From assembly GCA_965227445.1 (NCBI GenBank), contig OZ245751.1:6200001-6264000 (forward strand): a DNA stretch of 64,000 bases, given 5' to 3'. This document shows, one piece after another, positions 44,601-56,600 of this stretch (within the stretch, counting starts at the first letter, position 1; each line of letters starts with the position of its first letter). Under the pieces are notes generated by a model. The model had not been told where the DNA came from and searched no databases. It saw nothing but the letters and a program-made list of their open reading frames with translations. The stretch is from DT-110 sp030148525 (GTDB lineage: Bacteria > Bacteroidota > Bacteroidia > Chitinophagales > Saprospiraceae). The position numbers and the translations under genes were made by a program.

Positions 44601-47600
44601 TCCGGTCAGGTGCCCTTCAACTTCTCCGGCAATGATACACTGCCCGTCTTGTTGATTTCCGAAAGCGAGGGTCGGAACCTGGAAACTACTTGCTTCGGCG
44701 CAGGTAATGGACCGATCAGCGGGAGGGTCTACCCAAACGGGAGCAGGCGGAGGCAAAATAGTTACTGTTTGTTGGTGGGTGAGGGAGGTAAGGCAGCTGT
44801 CGCCAAAAGTCCATTCGGCGATCAGGTAACCTCCACACGCATCCATGAATTGGCTTACCTGTGGCTGAACCTGTCCATAAACTCCACAAACGCCCGTGGA
44901 CCCATTGCCGTAGGCCAGTTCTGGAAAGACAAATTCAGACAGTGAAACACACGCAATAGTGGTGTCCTCTGGCAGAGGGTCTATCCACGACGGAGGTGCT
45001 TCGGGCTCAATAAGTAACTCCTGCCGGAATTGTAAAGATCGGCCACATTCATCCGTCACCAACCACGTAGCTACCAGAGACCGGGAGCACCCCAGGTCGG
45101 TAGCCACTACGTCGGGAATAGCCATCCCGGCAATACGGCAGGTTCCCGTACTACCGTTATCGTAGAAAAGGGTATCGAAGGAGAATTGCTCGGCTTCATC
45201 ACAGCTAAGTGTCTGTTGCGGGACGGGGGTGTCCACCCAGCGAGCTTTCTCAGGTGGCGTGACGCGAACAAGTTGTTGATAGCTGTATTTGTTGCCACAA
45301 GGTGTCAGGACTTCCCAGGTTGCCCGTAGTTCCCCACTGCAAGAGAAGTGCGTGGAATCAATAGTGGGGGAAACGCGTCCCGCCAGTGCACAGGCTCCGG
45401 ATCGCCCGTTACTATATGCCAGATCCGGGAAAGACCAGTTGGCCCGGTCGGCACAAGAAATGGTTATCAGCGTATCGGGTGGGTTTATCCATTCGGGTTC
45501 GGGAGGAGGCAGGACGATCAGCTTTTGCCGAAAGGCTAATTCCCGGCCACACGGATCAAGGGTTGACCAGGTGATCTCTATGAACCCACCGCATTGGTCG
45601 TACTGTCGAAGAATATGTGGGGATACTGTTCCGGCGATAGCGCAGGATTCGGTCATCCCATTGGTGTAGATCAGATCCGGGAATACTAATTGGTCAGCCT
45701 CAAAACAGGACACGGTATCAACCGGAACGGGCGGATCTATCCATGCCGCCATGGCCGGGGGTTCAATGATGATGACCTGCTGGTGCTGCAGTGTTCGGCC
45801 ACAGGGGTCCGTAACCTGCCAGGTTACCTCCCACTGACCGCCACAGGCATTGTAGGTGCCGGATACCACCGGAGAGACGGTACCATTGATCGAACAACTT
45901 TCCGAACGGGCGTTGGAATAAACCAGTTCCGGGAATATATACCCTTCGGCCTCGGCACAGGTAATGCGAATACTGTCGGCCGGCAGATCTATCCAGGTAG
46001 GAGCTGTTGCCGGTTCGATCTGTACGGTTTGATTGTGCTGGAGGATCTGACCGCATGAATCTTCATAGGTCCAGGTGTTTTCCCAGGTGCCTCCGCACAG
46101 ATCATAACTTCCGGATTGGGTTCCGTCGATGGTTCCCGCAACGAGGCAGGCACCGGATTGACCGTTGGAGTAGGTCAGGGTCGGTAATTGGTATGTTGCG
46201 GCAGCGGCACAGGAAATGGTCGTATCGGCCGGTGCATTGATCCACTCGGGTGGTGCCTTTGGCAGGACACGTATCTCCTGCTGATGAGTTAACTCTTGCC
46301 CGCAGGGTGAGGTATAGGTCCAGATGGCCATCAGGCTGCCTCCACACGCATTGGTGGTGCCGGAGAGTGTGCCATCGGCCCAACCAATTATTTTACAGTC
46401 GCCTTGTTCCCCATTGGAATAAGCCAGAGGAGGTACTTCGTATCCGGATGCTTTGTCACAGGAAATGACCAGATCATCCGGAGGATCGATCCAATACACG
46501 TCACTCGCCGGTAAAATGGATATAACCTGCGTGTAGCTGAGTGTTTTTCCGCAAGGGTCTTCGTATTCCCAGACGATATTCCATGTTCCACCGCAGGCGT
46601 CGTAATGCCCGTTACGCTTACCCGCTACCTCTCCGGTGATGGAGCAGGTACCCGAAATACCATTGGTATAGGTCAGGGGGGGGATCTCGTAAGCGGCCGC
46701 TTCGTCGCAGCTTAACACAAGGGTCGGTGGGGGTACCTCCACCCAACGCAGGCTATCGGACGGGCGCACAGCTATGGATTTTTGATGGGTGATAGCTGTT
46801 CCACAGGGATCTTCGTGGTTCCAGGTCACGGTAATAAAACCTCCGCAGGTATTGAAATCAGTAGCAATCACGGGGGCTACGGTACCTTCCAGAAAACAAC
46901 CCGCGGGATCTCCCTTCTGATAGGATAAGTCAGGAAATGATAACGTCTCTGCTTCCGAACAACTTACTTCGTCCGGCAGGGTTGGCAATTCCTTCCAGGT
47001 GGGAGCCGGCATAGGGGTGACATCCAGCGTTTGCTCGTGCGACACCGTACGGCCACAGGGGTCGGTATAAGTCCAGGTGGCCGTCAGCGTACCACCGCAT
47101 TCCGAATACGACCGATCAATGGTCGGACTGATCTCCTGGTCTATGCCGCAGCTACCCGCTTCAGTATTCGTGACCCGGAGTTGTGGGAACGCATAGGCGT
47201 CGGCTTCGCTACAGGAAATATCCAGCCGCTCGGTGGGCGCATTCAGAAATTGTGGTAACGCTGGTGGTTGTACTTCGATTCGTTGCAGGTGTGTCTGTTC
47301 GCTGCCACAGGGATCGGTGAAGGACCACCGCACAAAAATGTGACCTCCACACGCAGTATATTGGTTTTCTACGTCGGGAATGGCTTCACCGGCGATCAGG
47401 CAACCATCACCAGCCCGATTGGAATAGGTAAGAACTGGCGGTGAAAACGAAGATGCTTCTGAACACGTGATGACAGTATCTGCTGGCAGATAATCCCAGG
47501 CCGGCGGCGGAACCGGCTCCACGGTGATGGTCTGCGTATGGGTAAGGGGGCTATCACAAAGATCGGTAATCATCCATTCAGCCGTAATGGTGCCACCGCA

Positions 47601-50600
47601 TTGATCGTAGTTACGGGTGATCTTCGGCGAAGCGCTCCCTTCTATGGCACATCCGCCATGCAAGCCATTCGAATACCCCAAATCAGGTATGAAATAATTT
47701 TGCGCAGCAGCGCAAGACAGCGTAGTGTCTGCCGGTGCTGCAATCCACTCGGGTTTTGGTGCCGGTGCAATGGATATAGTTTGGGAGTGACTGATACTTC
47801 TTCCGCACGGATCAGTGTAGTCCCAGGTGATCGACCAGCTTCCGCCGCAGGCATCGTACGATCCCGTACGTATGCCGCTAACGGACCCGGAAAGCTGACA
47901 AAGACCGGAGGATCCGTTAGCATACGCCAGATCGGGAATAGTGTAGGTGGCTGCTTCGGCACAGGGAATGGTTGTATGTGCTGGCGGGTCGATCCACCGG
48001 GGAGGAGGTGCCGATTCGATCGCTATGGTTTGGGAATGGGTGAGGCTGACTCCGCACGGACCGGTATATTCCCAGGTGATGGTCCAGTTTCCGCCGCAGA
48101 CATCGAAGGTGCCGGTACGAACCCCGGATACCGAACCGGATATCTGGCATCCGCCCGAATCACCATTCGAATAAAACAGGTCGGGCACCGAGTAATTAGC
48201 TGCCTCGGCACAGGTAATGGTCATATCCCCTGGCGGATTAATCCATTGTGGCGCTGCGGCCGGTTCAATGGTAATGAGTTGTGTGTGCTGTACATTCCGC
48301 CCGCAGGGATCGGTGTACTCCCATTCGATGATCCAGGAACCACCGCACTGATCAAAAGAACCGGTACGAGTGCCGCCGACTATTCCTTCGATGACGCAAT
48401 TGCCAGCAGCGTTATTCGAGTAGGCCAGATCGGGAATAGTGTAGGTGGCTGCTTCGGCGCAGGAAATAGTGGTATCGGCCGGCGGATCGACCCATTGGGG
48501 CGCTACAGCCGGTTCGATCGTGATAAGTTGTTGGTGCTGGATGGTGCGTCCACAGCCGTCGGTATATTCCCAGGTGATGGTCCAGTTTCCGCCGCAGACA
48601 TCATACGATCCGGTACGAACGCCAGGGACGGTTCCCGAAGTAAAGCAACTCCCTGCGGAGCCGTTGGCGTAAGCCAGATCGGGTATTTGGTAGGATGCGG
48701 CTTCGGCACAGCTAATGGTCCGGTCAGCGGGAAGGGGCACACTCCAGGCTGGCGGATCGGCAGGCTCTACGCTAATGGTTTGGGTATGTTCAATGGTTTG
48801 ACCGCAAGTACTGGTGTATTGCCATTGGATTACCATTTGCCCGCCACAGGCGTCGAAATCAGCGGTTACCTGTGGGCTGACGGCCCCCTGGTCAAGGCAT
48901 CCTCCGGAACCCCCATTGGTGAAGGACAAATCCGGAGCCACATACACTGCGGCCTCGGCACAGGAAATGGTCGTATCGGCGGGTGGTTGTATCCATTGCG
49001 GCGGATCGGCAGGGACTACAGTGATAATTTGTATGTGTTCTATCGCACGGCCACATCTGTCTGTCTGTCTCCAGGTGACCTCAATGGACCCTCCGCAGGC
49101 CGTGTAATTGGACTGTACCGTTGGTGAGGCTACCCCCTCCACTGAACAGGTACCATTTTCCCCATTAGAAAATGGTAGAGAGCGGGGGGTAAATGAAGTC
49201 GCCTCTCTACAAGAAATGGTGGTATCAGCCGGGGAATCCACCCATTGGGTTGCTGCGGCGGGTTCGATAGTAATTTGTTGCACATGCGAGATGATTCGCC
49301 CACAGTCATCCATTGTTTCCCAGTTGATGGTCCAGTTTCCGCCACAGGCATCATAAGATCCCGTTCGCATACCGGCCACTGACCCGTCGATCAGGCAGGT
49401 ACCCGAACTACCGTTACTGTAGCTTAGATCAGGTACGGAATAATTGGCGGCCTCCTCGCAGGTGATGGTTATGTCGGCAGGAGGATCTATCCATTGGGGG
49501 AGGGTAGCCGGTTTGATCGTGATCTGTTGGGTATGTGAAATAACCTGTCCGCAGGCATCCGTCGCTTCCCAGGTAATGGTCCAGTTCCCGCCACAGGCAT
49601 CGTAGGATCCAAGTAGAACGCCGGGAGCTGTACCGGAGATCAGGCAACCGGTCGGGTCCCCGTTGGTATAAGCCAGGTCCGGAACGGAGTAGGTTGCCGC
49701 CTCGGCACAGGTAATAGTCTTGTCCGCGGGCGGATCGACCCATTGGGGTACTGCGGCCGGTTCGATGGTAATATGCTGGGTATGGGTAAGGGTAGTTCCG
49801 CATGGATCGGTGTATTCCCAGGTAATGGTCCAGGATCCACCACATTGGTCATAACTTCCGGTTCGCGTGCCGGGTACCGTTCCGGATATGCCACAGGTGC
49901 CGCTCTCGCCGTTAGAGTATCCCAGTTCGGGCACCGAGTAACTAGCAGCTTCGGCACAGGTAATGGTCCTGTCTGCGGGCGGATCGACCCATTGGGGTGC
50001 CGCGGCCGGTTCGAAGGTAATAGATTGGGTATGGGTAATTCGCCGCCCACAATCATCGGTGAATGCCCAGTTTACCGTCCAGGCCCCGCCACATTGATCA
50101 TAGCTTCCGGTGCGGGTACCAGATACCGTTCCGGATATATTACAATTGCTGGCCTGGCCATTGGTGTAAGCTAGTTCGGGCACCGAGTAACTGTCTGCTT
50201 CGGCACAGGTAATTATCATATCACCCGGCGGATCGACCCACTGGGGTGCTGCGGCCGGTTCGATGGTGATGTGTTGGATGTGGTCAATCGACCGACCGCA
50301 GGTGTCGGTGTAAGTCCATTGAATCCTCCAGGCCCCACCGCAAGCATCATAGGAACCCGACAAAATACCCGGGACGGTTCCGGTGCCGTAGCAACTTCCC
50401 GATGAGGTGTTGGCGTAGGTCAGATCGGGAATTACGTAGGCTGCGGCTTCGGTGCAGGAAATGGTTTTGTCGATCGGTAAAGGGCTCTGCCATGTCGGAG
50501 GATCAGCTGCCTCCACCGTAATAGTTTGAACGTGTTCGATGGTACGGCCACAATTATCAGTGAATGTCCATCTTGCCAATATTCTACCTCCGCAAGCAGA

Positions 50601-53600
50601 ATAATTAGCCTGGACAATGGGTGAAACAGTACCGGAGATCAGGCAACCATTTGTCAGGCCGTTGGTATAGCCTAAGTCGGGGACCGTATAGGTTGCTGCT
50701 TCCGCACAAGAGATGGTCACATCAGCCGGTGGGGCGATCCACTGAGCAGCAGGTGAAGGCTCGACGGTTATTAGTTGGGTATGTTCGAGCAGTCGTCCGC
50801 ACGGATCGGATTGTGACCAATGCACTTCAATCACCCCTCCGCAGGCTGTATAATTCCGCCATACATTTGGGGTAGCTGTTCCTTCCAGCCGGCAGGAGCT
50901 GCTTTCCCCATTGGTAAAGGTCAAATCCGAAGGGGAAAATAGCTCGGCTGCTTCGCAGGAAATAGTGGTATCGGCCGGCGGATCGATCCACTGCGGTAAC
51001 TCCGCCGGTTCGATGGTAATCGTTTGCGTGTGGGTTATGGTTCGGCCACACGGATCAGTATAAGACCAGCTATTGATGCGGACACCGCCACACGCATCGT
51101 AGGCCCCCGAAGTGCTCGCTGGTACGGTACCGAGTATGGTACACACTCCACTTCCTGAGTTGGAATAAGCCAGCTCAGGTGCGCTGTAGGTATCCGCTTC
51201 GCTACAGGTGATAGGCGTATCCGATGGTGGATTTATCCACTGAGGTATCCCGGATGGCTCAATGGTAATTTGTTGGGTGTGGGCAATAGTTCGTCCGCAG
51301 GGATCCGTGTATGTCCAGTCGATGGTCCAACCCCCGCCACATGCATCATAATTCCCCGTAAGGCTGCCGGGAACAGATCCTGCGATTACACAGGTTCCCC
51401 CGCTATTATTACGGAAGGTCAGGTCTGGAATGGTGAAGGCATCTGCTTCGGCACAGGTAATGGTAATGTCGGCCGGTGGATTGACCCACTGAGGTGCATC
51501 AGTCGGTTCGATGGTGATGTTTTGGGTGTGGTTGATGGTGCGCCCGCAGGGATCGGTATACTCCCAGGAGATAGTCCAGCTGCCGCCGCAGGCATCGAAC
51601 GATCCGGTGCGGGTACCAGGAACATTTCCGGCAATCAGGCATGATCCAGCGCTTGTGTTGGTGTATGCTAATTCCGGTATCGTATAGGATTCGGCTTCGG
51701 CACAGGTAATGGTGATGTCAATGGGTGGGTCCACCCATTGAGGTGCATCAGCCGGCTCGATAGTGATATGTTGGGTGTGGTTTATAGTGCGCCCGCAGGG
51801 GTCCGTATAGGTCCAATTGAGTTCCCAGGCACCTCCGCATTCATCGTATGTTCCGGTCAGGATACCGGGAGCCGAACCATCAACGGAGCAGCCTCCGGTT
51901 GCATTATTGGTATAGGGAAGGTTAGGGACGTTGAAGGTAGCTGCCTCCGCACAAGAAATGACCGTATCGCCAGGCGGATTGATCCACTCAGGTGGATCAG
52001 AGGGTTCAATAGTAATTTGCTGATGATGTGTTATTGATCGACCACAAGTATCGGTATAGGACCACTCAATCTCCCAGGAACCTCCACAGACATCATACGA
52101 TCCGCTTCTGATACCCGGTACCGATCCCTCTCCATAACAGCTTCCGGAGGAGGCGTTTGCGTAGGTAAGGTCGGGGACGACGTAGGATTCCGCTTCTGCA
52201 CAAGTGATAGTAATATCAGCAGGTAATACGCTCTCCCAAACAGGCGGATCAGCCGGTTCAACGGTGATGGTTTGTGTATGGGTAATGGTGCGATCACAAT
52301 CGTCGGTAAAGATCCATTCGGCCAGTATTTGTCCACCACATGCCGAGTAATTGGCCGTTACCTGAGCAGGTGTTTGCCCTTCGATCAGGCACCCACCGGT
52401 ACCCGCATTGGAGTAGGTCAGATTTGGAACTGTGTAGTTGGCAGCTTCCGCACAGGTGATCGAGGTATTGGCCGGCGGGTTGACCCACTGAGCGACTGGT
52501 GCCGGCTGGATGGTGATATTCTGAGTGTGGTTGATGGTACGTCCGCAGGGATCAGTGTAGGACCAGTTGATGGTCCAGTTGCCGCCACAGGCATCGTAGG
52601 ACCCGGTGCGGGTACCGGCCACGGATCCGTCGATCAGACAGCTTCCGCTCTCACCGTTGGCGTAAGCCAGATCGGGGACCACAAAGACCTCGGCTTCATC
52701 GCAGGTGATGGAGATGTCGGCCGGTGGATTGACCCACTGAGCAACTGGTGCCGGCTGGATGGTACTGTTTTGGGTGTGGGTAATGTTGCGTCCGCAGGGG
52801 TCGGTGTATGACCAGTTGATGGTCCAGTTGCCACCGCAGGCATCGTAGGACCCGGAACGGGTACCGGCCACGGATCCGTCGATCAGACAGGTGGCACCTT
52901 CGCCATTCGAGTAAGCCAGATCGGGGATCACGTAGGACCCTGCTTCATCACAAGTAATGGTGATGTCGGAAGGCGGGTTAACCCACTGTGGTTCGGCTGC
53001 CGGCTGGATAGTGATGTTTTGGGTGTGGGTAATAGTTCGTCCGCACGGATCAGTGTAGGCCCAGTTGATGATCCAGCTACCACCACAGGCATCGTAGGAC
53101 CCGGAACGGGTACCGGCCACGGATCCGTCGATCAGACAGCTTCCGCTCTCACCGTTGGCGTAAGCCAGATCAGGGACCACAAAGGCCTCGGCTTCATCGC
53201 AGGTGATGGAGATGTCGGCCGGCGGATTGACCCACTGAGCAACTGGTGCCGGCTGGATGGTAATGTTTTGGGTGTGGGTAATAGTACGTCCGCACGGATC
53301 GGTGTATGACCAGTTGATAGTCCAGCTACCACCGCAGGCATCGTAGGAACCGGAGCGGGTACCCGAAATTGAACCATCAATGAGGCAGGTACCACTTCCG
53401 CCATTCGAGTATCCCAGATCGGGGATCACGTAGGACCCTGCTTCATCACAAGTAATGGTGATGTCGGAAGGCGGATTGCCCCACTGTGGTTCGGCTGCCG
53501 GCTGGATAGTGATGTTTTGGGTGTGGGTAATAGTTCGTCCGCAGGGATCAGTGTATGACCAGTTGATGATCCAGCTACCACCGCAGGCATCGTAGGACCC

Positions 53601-56600
53601 GGAACGGGTACCGGCCACGGATCCGTCGATCAGACAGGTAGCGGTTTCTCCATTCGAGTAAGCCAGATCGGGGACCACGTAAGAACTGGCCTGATCGCAG
53701 GTGATGGTGATATCGCCGGGTGGATTGACCCACTGCGGTTCGCTGGCCGGTTCGACGGTGATCACCTGGGTGTGTTGAATGGTCTGGCCGCAGGGATCGG
53801 TGTAAGTCCACACGGCGGTGAGGTCACCGCCGCAGGAGGTGTAATTGGGGGTTACGACGGGTGAAACGGTTCCCTGCAGCAAACAGCCGCCAGCGCTCCC
53901 ATTTGAATAGGTCAGGTCAGGGAACGCATGCCCTTCCGCATCCAGGCAGCTCATGGTGGTATTGGCGGGCAAGCTACCCTGCCAGGCGGGTGCTGGTGCC
54001 GGTTCGACGGTAATTGTTTGGGTGTGGTTAATGGTACGTCCACAAGGGTCGGTGTAAGTCCAGGTGGCCTCGATGGTGCCGCCGCAAACGGAGTAGTTTT
54101 CCTGGATGGTAGGTGATACGCTTCCCTGAATACCGCAGGTGCCACCGGAGCCGTTATCGTAGGTCAGGTCGGGAAAGAGATGGGCCTGTGCCATGGCACA
54201 CGACATGGTGGTATTGACGGGCAAGGTGCCCTGCCAGACCGGCGGATCAGCCGGCTGGATAGTGATATTCTGAGTGTGGTTGATGGTACGCCCGCAAGGA
54301 TCGGTGTAGGACCAGTTGATGGTCCAGTTTCCACCGCAGGCATCGTAGGACCCGGTGCGGGTACCGGCCACAGATCCGTCGATCAGACAGCTTCCACTCT
54401 CACCGTTGGCGTAAGCCAGATCGGGGACCACAAAGACCTCGGCTTCATCGCAGGTGATGGAGATGTCGGCCGGTGGATTGACCCACTGAGCAACTGGTGC
54501 CGGCTGGATGGTAATGTTTTGGGTGTGGGTAATGTTGCGTCCGCAGGGGTCGGTGTATGACCAGGTGATGATCCAGTTGCCACCGCAGGCATCGTAGGCC
54601 CCGGAACGGGTCCCGGCCACGCTACCATCAATGAGGCAGGTACCACTTTCGCCATTCGAGTAAGCCAGATCGGGGATCACGAAGGACCCTGCTTCATCAC
54701 AAGTAATGGTGATGTCGGAAGGCGGGTTAACCCACTGTGGTTCGGCTGCCGGCTGGATAGTGATGTTTTGGGTGTGGGTAATAGTTCGTCCGCACGGATC
54801 AGTGTAGGCCCAGTTGATGATCCAGCTACCACCACAGGCATCGTAGGACCCGGAACGGGTACCGGCCACGGATCCGTCGATCAGACAGCTTCCGCTCTCA
54901 CCGTTGGCGTAAGCCAGATCAGGGACCACAAAGGCCTCGGCTTCATCGCAGGTGATGGAGATGTCGGCCGGCGGATTGACCCACTGAGCAACTGGTGCCG
55001 GCTGGATGGTAATGTTTTGGGTGTGGGTAATAGTACGTCCGCACGGATCGGTGTATGACCAGTTGATAGTCCAGCTACCACCGCAGGCATCGTAGGAACC
55101 GGAGCGGGTACCCGAAATTGAACCATCAATGAGGCAGGTACCACTTCCGCCATTCGAGTATCCCAGATCGGGGATCACGTAGGACCCTGCTTCATCACAA
55201 GTAATGGTGATGTCGGAAGGCGGATTGCCCCACTGTGGTTCGGCTGCCGGCTGGATAGTGATGTTTTGGGTGTGGGTAATAGTTCGTCCGCAGGGATCAG
55301 TGTATGACCAGTTGATGATCCAGCTACCACCGCAGGCATCGTAGGACCCGGAGCGGGTGCCGGCCACGGATCCGTCGATCAGACAGGTACCACTTTCGCC
55401 ATTCGAGTAAGCCAGATCGGGGACCACGTAAGAACTGGCCTGATCGCAGGTGATGGTGATATCTCCGGGTGGATTGACCCACTGCGGTTCGCTGGCCGGT
55501 TCGACGGTGATCACCTGGGTGTGTTGAATGGTCTGACCACAGGGATCGGTGTAAGTCCACACGGCGGTGAGGTCACCACCACAGGCGGAGTAGTTGGGGG
55601 TTACGACGGGTGAAACGGTTCCCTGCAGCAAACAGCCGCCAGTGCTCCCATTTGAATAGGTCAGATCAGGGAACGCATGCCCTTCCGCATCCAGGCAGCT
55701 CATGGTGGTATTGGCGGGCAAGGCACCCTGCCAGACGGGTGCTGGTGCCGGCTCGACGGTAATTGTTTGGGTGTGGTTAATGGTACGTCCACAAGGGTCG
55801 GTGTAAGTCCAGGTGGCCTCGATGGTGCCGCCGCAAACGGAGTAGTTTTCCTGGACCGTAGGAGATACGCTTCCCTGAATACCGCAGGTGCCAACGGAGC
55901 CGTTGTTGTAGGTCAGATTGGGAAAGGTATACGTAGCCGCTGCCTCACAGCTGATGGTTGTATTTGCCGGAAGGCTACCCTGCCAGGCCGGCGCAACGGC
56001 CGGTTGTACGGTCACCGTCTGATTGTGCGTAATGGTACGCCCGCAGGGATCGGTGTATTCCCAAAGAACTCCAATCGTGCCTCCGCAAGTGGTGTAGTTG
56101 GTATTAACGGTCGGTGATACCGTACCGTCGATCAGACAGGATCCGGATCCGGCATTAGAATACCCCAGATCAACCGGTGAAAAAGACGCTGCCTGATCAC
56201 AGGAAATGGTGATATTAGACGGCGGGTTGTTCCACTGCGGCTCCGGTGCCGGTTCAATCGTAATATTCTGAGTGTGGGAAATAGTCCGGCCACATGGGGC
56301 CGTGTAATTCCAGGTTAAGGTCCATGCCCCTCCGCATTCGTCGTACGTTCCGGATCGCATACCGGCCACCGAACCGGAGATGTTGCAAGAACCCGCGTTA
56401 GCATTACCATAGTCCAGTGCAGGGATTACGAATGTTTCTGCCTCGGCGCAGGTAATAGTGGTATTTACAGGAGGATTAATCCATTCCGGCGGATCAGCCG
56501 GCTCGATGGTAATGTTCTGGGTATGGGAGATGGCCCGTCCACAGGGGTCTGTATAATCCCAGGTAATGGTCCACGATCCACCGCATTCATCGAAACTACC

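Noticed and set aside
47538..49127. 529-codon open frame on the plus strand inside the giant gene
   Set aside because: It mirrors the tandem repeats of the minus-strand gene (the same short motif recurs with the repeat period); a by-product of repeat codon use.
52272..55058. Several identical plus-strand frames of about 90-180 codons
   Set aside because: Their duplication simply reflects the 1749-bp duplicated block of the giant gene on the other strand.
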